Assembly: GCF_002865645.1 (NCBI RefSeq)
Contig: NW_020194589.1
Coordinates: 2,145,750-2,209,749, forward strand
Direction: 5' to 3'
Origin: Hyaloscypha bicolor E
Taxonomy: Eukaryota; Ascomycota; Leotiomycetes; Helotiales; Hyaloscyphaceae
DNA: 64,000 nucleotides
Both the position numbers and the translations under genes were made by a program. Under the pieces are notes generated by a model, which was given only the letters and a program-made list of their open reading frames with translations, was not told where the DNA came from and made no database searches. Of this stretch, positions 50,101 through 61,197 are shown in pieces; positions within the stretch are counted from its first letter, which is position 1, and the number at the start of each line of letters is the position of its first letter.

Positions 50101-50554
50101 TGAGCGCCTTGTTTCAGCTGCTGCAGATTCTACTCTCAGAATTTGGGACCCAGAAAACGGCCAGTGCAAAAGCACTCTTAGTGCTCATACCGGTGCCATT
50201 ACCTGCTTTCAACATGATGGCCAAAAGGTTATCTCCGGATCAGACAGGACGTTGAAGTTATGGAACATCAAGACAGGCGAATGCACGAAGGATCTCTTGA
50301 CTAACCTCAGCGGAGTTTGGCAAGTTAAATTCGACGAGCGGAGATGTGTTGCTGCTGTGCAACGTAACAATCTTACATATGTAGAGGTAAGTTTAGTTAT
50401 ACAAGTATCGTTAAAGTACCCACTAACATTCTCCTAGGTTCTCGACTTTGGTGCTTCGAGAGACGGCATTCCAGCCTCACAACGTGGCACTCGAAACCTC
50501 CTACGATTTGATGAAGACCAAGTTATTGCCGAAGAAGAAGACGAAGACCAATGA
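47169..50554 (+). CDS. CDC4: F-box/WD40 protein Cdc4, SCF ubiquitin-ligase substrate receptor
   Basis: Exons 47169-47627, 47696-50386 and 50438-50554 join to 1088 codons. Both introns (68 and 51 bp) have GT/AG ends. A long Ser/Pro-rich N terminus precedes the F-box, LPMELSLHILSFLNHVDLCQ (about residues 495-535), which binds Skp1. A basic linker, KGRSAAKRKRAPGG, looks like a nuclear signal. WD40 repeats follow from about 705 to the end: GSDDTLIHVYD, GSTDRSVRVWD, GSRDSQLRVWR, GSYDNTVRVWK, GSMDNFVKIWS, AADSTLRIWD and GSDRTLKLWN, closed by EVLDFG. Repeat order and the ISGSMDN and AAADS strands match Cdc4/Fbw7 rather than Met30/SconB. Cdc4 recognises phosphodegrons and drives G1/S and other transitions. 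The N terminus is longer than in yeast. Confidence 0.93.
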
Positions 50555-50880
50555 ACGATGACGTAACACTAATGAAGGATCTGCGAGAGGCGCATGGTGG
50601 AATACATAACTCTTTATTGTAATTTGGCACTGGCGTCTCGGTGCTACCTAAACGGTAGTTGCATGCATAGCGAAGATTTTTTTATGGGGATATTGTTTGT
50701 GTAAACACGAAATTATGTGAATGGAGTTGGAGGATGCTAAGTATCACTGCATTGCGTTGCATTACTACCTGCTCCGCACTTACAATGTGGCAGCAAGAAT
50801 CAGCGATGTGTTTTTTACATCATTGGTGCTGATATTGGTATTCTAGATTACAATACACAGCAGTCACATCATCCCTCTTA

Positions 50881-51665
50881 TCACCCCTGTGTGACTGCCT
50901 CTCGCCGCATATAACGAAACACATACTTCCTCCACCTCTCATCCTCTCCTCCCTCATTCCTCACCTCCCCAGCAAAATCGTCTAACTCCACGTCCAACTG
51001 TCCAACCTCCCCAAACCCCCCTTTCTGGAATGCAGTCCATCCCTTATCGGAAGAATAAACCCAGCAACACACCCCTTCCGCATCAGCAATGCCCGTCCCC
51101 CATCTAATCAACACGGAGCCTATTCCTCTTCCCTAGTAAGCAGGCAGCACGGGGATAGCGACTAGGATTATACATTTGCTGCCCGGTGGCGTGAGTTTGG
51201 CTTCCCATTCTCGCATTGAGGTGCCGGTTATGGCGCTGAGTTCCTTTATCTTCTCCTTCTCTCACTCTAATCCCAGCGTTTCTTCTTCTTCTTCTTCTCT
51301 TCTTCCTGCTGTGGCTCTTCGACTTTGACAGCTTGTTCCAAGGGGGGTGGAACATTCTCTCCTCCACCTCCTCCACCATCCTCGAAACCAACAAACGCCC
51401 AGCACGCCCAACCAATCGTCTACCCTTCAGGAGTCACGGCTTTCATGACTGTGCACTTTGATCCTGGGCGTGCGAGCCAGGAAGTGAGAGCAGGGGCCAT
51501 TTCTTGAGCGTGGTTTGTGCCTTTGATGAGTGATTTGAGGCGTGTGTGCGTGTCGGTTGAGAAGGCGGCTCGGGAGATTTGAGCTAGGGCGGGGATATCG
51601 AGGGAGTTTGCGGGGTGCAGCGTGATGGTTGGGGAGGATATTGTGGGTTTGAGAGGATTGTGTTG
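50881..51665 (-). pseudogene. GNAT-family acetyltransferase pseudogene
   Basis: Read on the minus strand, conserved-looking segments line up in order across frames. They are ISSPTITLHPANSLDIPALA, FSTDTHTRLKSLIKGTNHAQ, SKCTVMKAVTPEG then TIGWACWAFVGFEDG, SAITGTSMREWEAKL and SKCIILVAIPVLPAY. GRGIGSVLIRWGTGIADAEG and CWVYSSDKGWTAFQKGGF follow. The GRGIGS block is motif A (acetyl-CoA pyrophosphate loop) of GNAT enzymes. Breaks: TAG at 51420-51422 after PEG, TAG at 51133-51135 exactly where Q is expected before GRGIG, and a frame change with further stops at 51262-51269. No start ATG remains. The two aligned TAGs are each one C-to-T change from CAG. Function as an N-acetyltransferase is inferred from the family and is lost here. 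Confidence 0.75.
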
Positions 51666-52100
51666 GAGAGTAAGTTAGTGTGGTCAGCTTGTATTTTGGT
51701 GAATGTTATGAAAGTGTAAAGTGTGAAGTGTGAAGGGCAATTATAAAGCTCTATAAAATGGTCTTCAACGAGAGATCTCGGATGTTGGTAGGGATCTTCA
51801 GCTTCATCGAATGTGCATTGGCCGGTTGACTCAGACCGGCGGTGCTTGCACTTTTATTGGACATATTTCTTGGTGGTGCTTACTTCATTTTGGAACCTCT
51901 TTATGTCATATCTGCAATGTCTTGGGATATGGAGCATCTGCCATTTATAGTGACAATGTAACACGGAAGATTTGGTCACTAAATATTATGTTGCAAAAAA
52001 GATACTATCAATTGACTTCGTTTTAACAACTTAGGGGTATCGTAATATTTGCCAGTCTTTCCGAATCTCTGTTCCTTTTGCCTGAACGCCGAACAAATGC
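51666..52100. other. Intergenic, no feature seen
   Basis: AT-rich flank between the acetyltransferase pseudogene and the 3' end of the multi-pass membrane protein gene. Confidence 0.4.
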
Positions 52101-53385
52101 TTAAGTGCCTTGGTATGGTTCCGGTTGAGTTGCACCATTTGCAGCTAGTGTAGGCTTAGGGGCCTGAGGTGCCATATCAATAAACACTTCCACCCCCTTA
52201 TCTCCGCTATACTTCGAAGACCTAGGCCCAAGTTTGTCATCGTGCTGAATCGACTTAAACATAATATATGTACTGGCAAACGACGCTATCATCCCTGGCC
52301 ACAATAAAACGACTGATGCGACACAATAGGCGTTCTTTCTGTAAATAGGATTTGGTGGACCATTCTCGCGGAAGAGAAAAGCTGCAGCTCCTGCTGATAC
52401 TCCGGTAATGGTGGAACGGTGTGTTGCAACAACGACCTGTGCGATGATTCAATATTTGTCTCTATTCAGGGTAGTTGCACTCACTGTCAGCGCCAATGCA
52501 TCTGCAAGTGCCATAAAAGACACGAGAAGAGAGCAGATCTTCCAAGCAAGTCGAACAGACTTGCTTTCTTTTCTCTCCGGCCAGAAAAGGTCAAAGAAGA
52601 ATCCCGATCCAAAGATGGTCGCCACGGCGATCCCAACAAAAATGTTGTAACTGAAGGTTCCAACAATATCGTTATTATGGACTTTGACCAGTGGACTAGT
52701 TCGCGTTGTTATGCCATCTTGTTGGTCCACGTAATCTGATGACGGAGTTAGCATCGGCCAATGTTTTAGGAGTATGAGGTGTCAAACCTGACAACGCGGC
52801 CGTTCCAACAGATTCTGAACACACGCAGAGAATCATGGCGATCTGGTAGACAATCATCTTCGTTCTGCGTAGGTGGTAATCCTGGTTGAACATATAAGAC
52901 CCTTTGAACTTCCCCCATTGCATCTCCCTTAGGTCGAGTCCCCATATTACCGCCATGCTGATCAACACACATCCGGTGAGGATATTGTTAGATATTAAGA
53001 AGAAACTTTCCCAAAGTGTGCTAAATGTCCGGGCTTAGTAGGAACAATGAAGCTGGGAAGGGGAAAGAAGATATTCGAAGGACGACTAATGAGACATAGT
53101 GGTGGATGGAACAACAGAGTTAAATACGGTACCTTCTAGGGATGGGCGATGCATAAAACTAAAGATTGGTAACAGACTTAGTAAATTTAGTCGGCCAGTC
53201 AAGGAAGCGATGAGAAGAAGCTTAGTCGAGACCGACAAAAGATAGCCAAAGGCTTGAAGGGATTCCGGCCCTCGGGGCAGCGTTTCGAACTCAACGTCAT
53301 TTTGAGGTTTGGCCACCTCACTTCTGGTCGGAGAAAACATGTGATCACTGGCTATGGACGGGAGCTGCGGAGCTCGCATTGCCAC
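52101..53385 (-). CDS. Multi-pass membrane protein of unknown function
   Basis: Exons 53133-53385, 52788-53033, 52485-52735 and 52101-52436 join to 361 codons. The introns are 99, 52 and 48 bp; the second has a GCTAAC branch site, and the first has a weak donor (GTACCG). At least five or six hydrophobic spans are visible: FGYLLSVSTKLLLIASL, TGCVLISMAVIWGLDL, MIVYQIAMILCVCSE, SYNIFVGIAVATIFGSGFFF, WKICSLLVSFMALADALAL and ASVVLLWPGMIASFAS. The C-terminal tail is hydrophilic and Pro/Ala-rich. No ligand motif or enzyme signature is recognised; fungal receptor-like or transporter-like roles are possible but unsupported. It lies divergent from AHA1 over about 1 kb. Confidence 0.72.
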
Positions 53386-54417
53386 AAGGAGGAAGGCTTG
53401 TTGATTTCACTAGTATCAGATTCCTCGGCCAGTCCTAGGCCGTTCTTCGGCTGGGATCGAGATGGTGGCCCTCATGCATATCTCGGATCTTATCAATCTG
53501 TTCCGCAGCTCTGGTTTCGAGTCGCGTGAGAGGCTGAGAGCAAGAGCAAGGAGAGGAGAAAATGACGTCGATTCGGATTGATCCGTGTCTTGTGACCGAA
53601 TCGAAAGATGCCAAACATATATTTGAAATCTCCCAATGATCTGCTGAACAATCTCTCTTGTGATACTTCCTAGGAGTGGCTGTCATGGCTGTGCACCAGG
53701 AGAGGTGCAAGAGATCCGGATATCCCGTGGCAGAGTCATGGCCAGACTGATGAGCCAGCCATAGTGAGCGCCACTGGGCGCTGGCTAGGAGTTTCCCCAA
53801 GTCCAAGGAGCCGATCAGCGGTGTCCCTTCGGCGGCTTTCATCGTAGTCCTCGGTTCATACACTGGCCATTTGGGTATTTGGGAGTACTTTGCTCTGTTA
53901 ACCAATGTCCCGCAACGCGCACACACTCCTGATACAGAAGCTGTGGTCACGTGTCGTGGGCGCTAAGCAAGGACCATAGATTTTCAAGCCTCGAAGAGTT
54001 TCTCGAACTTTCTCACTGCGTGAGCCTCATGCCAACCTTCCCAACCCACACGCGACAGGAGGAAGACTGGCACCGCTTCGACCATACACAATACACTCTC
54101 TGCGGCGCACTCGACTCAGCTTGCGACGAATTGACCGTACAATTTGACTTCAGAAGAGGGCTGCTAATCTGAAGGTAAGCTACCAGTCGCCGAAATCAAG
54201 AACCCACCATTTCCCTTTCTCTAATGATGAAATATCTTGCTGGCACCAGTATTATGTTGCTTTGTACCAACAGCTGATTTACTATGCGCTGACCTTCGGG
54301 TCTCTTTCTGAACTTTCCAAAATAGTCACCCTCTTTTTCATGCAACTTTTGATACCCCGCGCTGATCAAAGGCTTCAGACCTGCCCTCAAGTCGATCCGC
54401 CTCGAGAATTGCCTGCC
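53386..54417. other. Divergent intergenic region upstream of AHA1
   Basis: About 1 kb between two genes pointing apart. It contains a CACGTG palindrome near 53948 and a heat-shock element listed separately. The 171-codon minus ORF at 53435-53950 lacks domain content and is not called. Confidence 0.45.
54000..54012 (+). promoter_or_regulatory. Perfect three-unit heat-shock element
   Basis: The 13 bases read TTC-TC-GAA-CT-TTC, exact alternating inverted repeats with the 2-base spacing required by heat shock factor (Hsf1). It lies 406 bp before the AHA1 start codon. Aha1 is an Hsp90 co-chaperone, heat-inducible in yeast, so the location is meaningful. A further GAA lies at 53993 out of register. 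Confidence 0.65.
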
Positions 54418-55504
54418 ATGGTCCTCCACAATCCAAATAACTGGCACTGGGTGAACAAGGATGCCTCGGCTTGGACGAAGCAGTTTTTGGAGGAGAATAT
54501 TAAGGATCTGAAGGCTGAGGAAGGTGGGGTGATTGCCAAATTAGACAAGCTCATTAGCATGGATGGAGATGTCGATGTCAACCAGCGGAAGGGCAAAGTC
54601 ATCACTATTTTTGATGTCAAGCTGGTCATTGAATATTCTGGTAGGTTCAATGCGGTCACAAAAGCTCAACCTTGACTAACTGCTGAAGGCACCACTAAGG
54701 ACGATGAGGAGGTTAGCGGTACGATTACAGTCCCGGAGGTGGCCCATGATACGGAAGAAAATGAGTACGTTGTATGTCTCCCCGTCCCCTTTGGACGGCT
54801 GAAATGGCTCAACTAACATCTCGCAGTTTGACATAGACATTTACTCTGATGCCAGCTCCAAAGCACCTGTTAAAGACTTAGTCCGCGCCAAAATCGTCCC
54901 ACAACTCCGAAAGGAATTTGCAAAGCTCGGTCCAGCCTTGATTGCTGAACACGGCAAGGACATCCAACACGCTCCTGGCTCCAACCCGTCGAGCGGATTT
55001 TCCACTCCAAAACTGCACGTCCCGTCAAGCTCAGCTACCTCCCAGCCAACCAGCACAACCCAAACAAGCCAAAGCGGCAGCTCTTCCATCAATACTACAA
55101 CCGTTACCGATACAGAAGAATTCCGCGCACCAGCCTCAGAGCTCTATCAGACCTTCACGGACCCACAACGCATCGCAGCCTTCACCCGCGCGGCACCAAA
55201 GGTATTTGAAGGTGCCAAGAAGGGTGGCAAGTTCGAGTTATTCGGAGGCAACGTTTCCGGCGAATACCTCGAGCTTGTTGAGCCCACCCAGATCGTTCAA
55301 AGCTGGAGACTGGATCAATGGCCAAAGGGACATTATTCTCGTCTCGAGATCAGCTTTGATCAAAATGATGTCGATAATGTCACTGTGATGAGAGTTAGCT
55401 GGAGTGGAGTTCCCGTTGGCCAAGAAGAGGTCACGAAGAGAAATTGGGGAGAGTACTACGTCCGGAGCATTAAGCAGACGTTTGGCTTTGGCACAATTCT
55501 GTGA
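54418..55504 (+). CDS. AHA1: Activator of Hsp90 ATPase (Aha1)
   Basis: Exons 54418-54640, 54689-54771 and 54827-55504 join to 327 codons. The introns (48 and 55 bp) have GT/AG ends. The N-terminal domain begins MVLHNPNNWHWVNKDASAW, the Aha1 family opening. It also holds IKDLKAEEGGVIAKLDKL and GDVDVNQRKGKVITIFDV (PF09229). After a Ser/Thr/Pro-rich linker (about residues 160-205), the C-terminal AHSA1/START-like domain (PF08327) reads ASELYQTFTDPQRIAAFTRA, GKFELFGGNVSGEYLEL, VQSWRLDQWPKGHYSRLEI and ends in KQTFGFG. Aha1 binds the Hsp90 middle and N domains and speeds its ATPase cycle. An upstream in-frame ATG at 54262 would add 52 unrelated residues and is rejected. Confidence 0.95.
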
Positions 55505-55912
55505 AGCGTGAGGGCTTCATGACAAGGCACGAAAGTATGATTTGCAACGTCGAACTGAAGATAAAGCAAGGCGAAGGTGGCAGAATTGCTTCTAGTGAGT
55601 AGACAGAAACAACCAATAGAAAGCCTTTTCACACCACTTTTGACTTCAGTCAGCACCTTGATGTGCATGAAGAAGATTTTCAATTTCTACAGTGAATTAA
55701 GATGCAGAAGCCACATAAATGATATCAAGCGCCATTCCGTATGTACACTCCGTGGCAAACCCAAACCCATATTTTATCCAACCAGCCAGCCCAGCATCCA
55801 GTATATGTGTAATGTCCGTATCATACAGCCAGCCAGCCGCCCTGTTGCCCCGCAATCCAAACCCAATGGTCCCCAGTAATACAACCAAGGATGCAATTAT
55901 CAGTAATTCCCG
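55505..55912. other. Convergent 3' region between AHA1 and the flippase
   Basis: 3' flanks of two convergent genes, with a (CAGC)-like repeat CAGCCAGCCAGCC near 55830. No gene supported. Confidence 0.45.
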
Positions 55913-58900
55913 CTATCTCCTCTCAAGTATTTCAGCAATATCAACCGAATGTCTTGTCTTCGGAGGCACAGATTTGCGGGCTACAAGCTCGTACTCCTCC
56001 GTGGCCCCTCCCCTTCTACCATGACCATCTGTCGAGAACTTCCTTCTCGTAAGATGGCTGCCGCTCGCGCTGCGAATCACGCTGGATTCGTTCATCTCCA
56101 CAGGGCTTCTCACTACTTCTGCGTCTGTGACAGCCCCATCCATGACACGAGGCCTATCCAACAACTCTTGGATCTCTATTTCCCTTCGAGCTTGCGTACT
56201 CGTCTTCTCCCTGGCCATCTCTACTTCGCCACCGCCTTCCTGTTCCGCTCTTATCGTCTCTTCAAACCTCTGCCTGATAAGTTTATCCTTCTGCAGTGCT
56301 TGGAAGACATCAGTGTCTGTAGGCCAGAATGCCTTTCTGACGCTGCTGGCACCGATTTCGAGAAGTATGAGACAAGCGAGAGAAAGGGCTAGTACCATCC
56401 ACCATAAGAGATCATGGCCGAAGAATTTGATGAAGCCGTCTTTGATGGGGTAGAGCGGGTACATCTTTCCCGGTTTGTAGACAGCGGACAAGAAAAGAGT
56501 CCAGAGGAACCATCCACCGATCGAGATGAGCCAGCCAAGGGCCGACATGTAGGTCTTATTGTGCATTTCGAGGATCCTGTTTGATTGTCAGCACTGCTGG
56601 AGAACTTGAAATTCTGGAACAGGATTTTCAGATAACTTACAACGTCTTCGTGTTGATGAAGACCACGGCGGCAGTGAAGCACATTGTGCCCATGGACAGC
56701 AAGTTAATATCATTGTCCCTTGTCCACAACACACTGCCATATAGACCATACATGGTGAAGAAAATGATCATAGATTCGGAAGCGGCCATGAACATCCAGC
56801 CTAGATATTTTTTAATATTGAATCCCTCGTTCCGTTGGCCTTGGATGTACAATTCCGGTACAGCCAATAAAGTTGATGCGTTGAGATCTTGTTCGAAAAT
56901 GCCTAGGAATATAACAGGAAGTGATGTGAAGAGCGTATTGAAAACGGTCAAAGACGTGGACTCGAACAGTGAGGTACCAGTGTACCCTGCCCACTTTTGG
57001 TAGATAGCTTGTACCAAGTAGAACGTGAGTTCTTTCCAGAATGTCGCGAGAATATATTTACCCGTCCTGACATAATTCCATCGGCCGTGGACAAGCAGAA
57101 GCCTCTGCAAAAATCGAAACTGGGCGATAGAATAATCGGATATTCTTGCAGCTTGGAGACCTTCCTTGCCACTGATACCAATACCAACGTGTGCCTCTTG
57201 AATCATAGCAATATCATTGGCACCGTCGCCGATAGCCAAAGTAATCGATTTCTTGACTTTCGTCCTGATCTTCTTGACTAGAGAAGCTTTCTGGCTGGGA
57301 CTGGCCCGACAGCAGATCACGGAATCTGCAAGGACGACGAGATCGAAGAAAAGCAGGGCCAGTGTCTCATTGGCGTCGATCTCGCTGAGGGTTTGGCCAT
57401 CGACAACAATGACCGAGTGTGCAATGGCACCCTTAGTGATGTCCAGCAGTGTTGTGGCCATCCGTTGTTCAACTTCACCAGTTTTATGGTCCAGTCTAAG
57501 CAATTTTCGGATTAGCATTTGACGCTCAGCAAACCAAGAGGCAATCGACGGAGCAGAAATATATTATGACTCAAGGGGATTAAGGTGAAATGCACAAGGG
57601 ATGCACATACATGACAACTTCGGAATAGTTCTTGGCAATCCTCGCAGAATGGGCGATATTAATGGCAGTTTCTCTCTTGTCACCAGTAAGCATCCATATC
57701 TTAATGTTTGCTCTCCGTAATTTATCGACTGTCTCTGGAACGCCTTTTTGAAGTTTATCCTCGATCGCGGTTGCACCTGCCAAATCGAAATTCTGTTCAA
57801 TCATTTCGCCAGCGTTCTCAATCAACTTCTGGCGGTCTACAAGACTTGTTGTTGCATCAAGATATAACTTCTTCCAGCCTAGATAATCGTTAGCATGTTA
57901 GGTCACGTCAGTGTCCATCGGGAAAGTTAAGTTACTGGAAAATTCATGTTCTTCCAAAAATCTGTAGCCGAAAAGAAGAGTCCGTAAGCCCTCAGATGCA
58001 AAGTCATCGATATGCTGAAAGCAGCGTTCGAATACTGAAGCCTCATCCAGCACGAGATCCTCGTCTATAAGATCGTGCACATCATCTTCGTACGATGAGA
58101 ACCGCCGGTCGGACGCGAAAGACATCCTATTCATAGATGTTCTTGGCGACTGATACGCAATTAGATCTTCTGGTCCCGCCTCCACGTCCACGTCATGCTC
58201 TCGTTGCTTGAGCCAAGAATCCAGCTCATCCCGAATAGGTTGCAGTCTTGCACTAGCCATACTTGACCGGCCGTTACCAATGCTTTTCCGGCTTCGACGG
58301 GAAACGCTCACGCTCGGCCGACTAAAGCTGGTCCTTGGACTGTTTTCGCTCAGCCGTCGTAGGGCTTGGTCTGCCTCCATGCTTTTCCTGACACTAGATC
58401 GCCTCAAAACTTCCTTTTTCTTCTCCATCGCTAGAGGGGCCAACTTCAACCGGGGCATGATTGCAGAGTCCGCTCCCTTACAAAAGATGCAGATCTTGCC
58501 ATTGGGAAATCTAACAATTATGGACATTCGCTTTCTCTTACTCGAGAACTCGATGACATCCAAAATCTCGTAGGACTCCGTAATCTGCTCCATGAAATCT
58601 GGTCCACCTGGGTAGGTCAAGGTGATAGAGCGTGCTGGTCGATCAATAACCATAAATCCTAGCTCTTGCGCTGCTTTGACAAGTGCCAATTCATCCGGTG
58701 AAGCGGCTTGGAAGTCGATCTCTCCACTCTCTTGAACTTCTGGCAGGCAGGTATGGCACAGTGCAAGCGAAAGGAGGAAAAACTTGGCTTTCTTCGTGAA
58801 GATGCTGTGAGGTCTGTGCTGCATGAATTTCAGGAGATCTTCAGTTCGCATCTCCGGCTGCACTTTAGAAGGCCGAGCCGATGACTTCCAGAGAGAAAGA

Positions 58901-61197
58901 GAGGCGGACCTTCGAACTGAATCAGACCGGAGTATTCTAGAGCTAGAACTCTCCGACACAGTACCTCTATCCGGGGCCGATCGAGAGGCATTCTTCTTTG
59001 AATGACGCTTAGCAATGCCCTTTCCCTTGCCCTTAAGTTTTGATTTCTCCTTTTCGGCAGCTTCATGGTGTTGCTCAAGTAAAGCAACTTCCTTCTGGAG
59101 GTCAACGTCATGAAGCCAGGCATAGCCAGCAACGCTGAGCTTACGGAATTTCATTACGTTGTCGGTCAAGGTACCAGTCTTGTCGGAAAAGATGTAGTCT
59201 ACCTGGCCAAGGTTTTCCAGGATTGTTGTCGTGTTGCAGACCATAGGTTTGTCGGATACAGGGTCATACATCTCCACATCGCTCATGAGAATCAGTTGCC
59301 CAACTTTGATGATTTCCAGTGACACATAAAGTGACAATGGGATCAGCGTATTGTAGAGAATTATGAACCCTATAATGATTTGGGCGAAAGGTACGTGGGC
59401 ATTTGCCAAATACCAACTTTTCTCTTCCACGTTTTCGGACCAGATCTGATAAGCAATGGTGCAGAACAACGAAAGAAGAACGACGAAGACTACCAGCAAC
59501 ACAACGATCTTGTTGCTTATTACCTGCATCGCTGGCGATTTTATGCGTGGAGACTTGTTGGCATTCATCCGAATCTTGCACTCCTCTCCTGTGTTGATGA
59601 CCATCCCAATTGCTGTCGACGTGTTTCTGAGAGTGCTTCCACGGAGGATTGTCTCGTTGGCGGTTAATGGCAGTGTCTCTTCATCAACAGTAACACGTCC
59701 ATCGAAGTTGTATAGGTCAATGTTTGGGTCCTCGACAACGACCAAGGCGCAGCACGAAGCTATGTCGTCCTCGGAGGTACAACGTTTTGCCAACGTTGGT
59801 GGTGCCTGTTTGCTCTTCAAATTGGTCTCTCCGTCTAAGGCCATCGTTTCGATATAAGCAATTCCGTTCGTGCCATCAGAATACAACAAAACCATATCGG
59901 CTGGGACATTGTCGTCTCGTTTCAACTTAACAACATCGCCAACTTGAATGTCTCTCCACTTGACAGATGCCCAGTGTTTCGGCCCCTCAGCGTGAAGAGA
60001 AGTGTTCTCTTCTCCACTCAGACGTCCTCCACTGGCTGCCCTTGATTCCAGACCGACAGATTGATAGGTATGAAGTACCTTGGTCTCCCGATTATTTTCG
60101 ACTTGGTCAAGCTTATAACGGCGTAAATCATCGTACCCTTCTTTAGCGATACTTATGGACACAAAAACCAGGAGGGGAATGATCGTAGTGTAGTTTCCAG
60201 TAGTACTCAAACCCGGAATCATTTGCAGAATAGAGATGAGCAGAAAGTAGGCATTGGCGAGCTTGGAGAACTGGAAGAATAATTGGCGGGGAACAAAGTT
60301 CCAAACTGTGTAGCGACTTGACCGAATCGTATTTCCAATGTATTCGTTTCCAGTCCTTTCGTCAATGAGCGGATGCTTGCGTGAAGCGTCGACTTCGATA
60401 TGTCTCCCATCCCTAGAAGGTGGAATTTGTGCTTGGCCAAAAGTTCTCTCGGAAATTCGATCCCACAGCGCAACAGCCTTTTCTGTGATAGAATTCTTCT
60501 TACTTCGCTCCTTGGCCCACGCAGCATAATTTGGCAAACTCCGAGTACCAAAGATCTTCTTATCATTTCCTTTGGCGGAGGGACGATCCGGAAACTTTCC
60601 CCCATCACCAGCTGTAGATATATCCAAATAATCCTCGACGACTCTGGATACATTAACAGCGGAGGGTGGTTGCTTCACCTTTCCATCTGCAAGCCTGTTC
60701 CGCTCAGGTTCTCGAGATGAACCAGCTTCCGCAAGCTCGATTGGGCTATTATCAGTTTGATTGTTTATACTTCGTGCGAATAACGACCTCCTCAAAGAAT
60801 ACCCTCGGTCTCGGGTTCGTGGGGAGGATGGAGACAAAGAAGTGGTCGTCTTTTTCGAGACGATGCCCGCAGCGAGGACCGGAGCTTCACTGGACTTCAT
60901 AGGACTCGAAGAGGTGTCAATTGTCAGACTGAGAGTGCCAGATCTTTGGCCAGTCGTCGCAGATTCGGTCGCCCTGTCCAGGTCCTCCGAGAATCGTACC
61001 TTTGGCGTCTCTCTGTCTTGTGACCTTCGATCACCCATTGCCGCTGAAGATTGCGCAGGATCCGTGGCAACTCTTCTTGGACCCGACAATGGACTCGGGT
61101 CTCTCTTTACTTTGTCCGCCATCGCGAAGGTGCCAGCAGTCTCGTCATCCGAAGGGCCGCTCGTGCTCGCGTGTTCTTGTGAGCGTCTGTGGGCCAT
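55913..61197 (-). CDS. DNF3: P4-type ATPase, phospholipid flippase (Dnf3-like)
   Basis: Exons 57936-61197, 57611-57878, 56641-57495 and 55913-56576 join to 1682 codons. The introns (57, 115 and 64 bp) have GT/AG ends. After a disordered 200-residue N terminus come the first membrane pair and actuator loop (DGETNLKSKQ, the P4 DGET motif), then the phosphorylation site FSDKTGTLTDNVMKF (about residue 667). A long low-complexity, basic/Ser-rich insertion follows in the nucleotide domain. Then come ASPDELALVKAAQELG, IWMLTGDKRETAINI, IGDGANDIAMIQEAHVGIGI and the C-terminal helices (GWFLWTLFLSAVYKPG). Length, insertion and C-terminal pattern match Dnf3 (about 1650 residues in yeast) better than Dnf1/2 or Drs2. 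It would move aminophospholipids toward the cytosolic leaflet in late Golgi or endosomal membranes, normally with a Cdc50-family partner. Confidence 0.9.

Noticed and set aside
51133..51422. A-to-I RNA editing rescuing the GNAT stops
   Set aside because: Editing of UAG would give Trp, but the context (before GRGIG and after PEG) calls for Gln. A frame change and missing start also remain, so true loss is more likely.
53435..53950. 171-codon minus-strand ORF
   Set aside because: No domain; lies in the shared AHA1/membrane-protein promoter region and its composition looks like non-coding DNA.
54262..54417. Longer AHA1 start at 54262
   Set aside because: Would add 52 hydrophobic, unrelated residues; Aha1 proteins begin at the MVLHNPNNWHW-type start.
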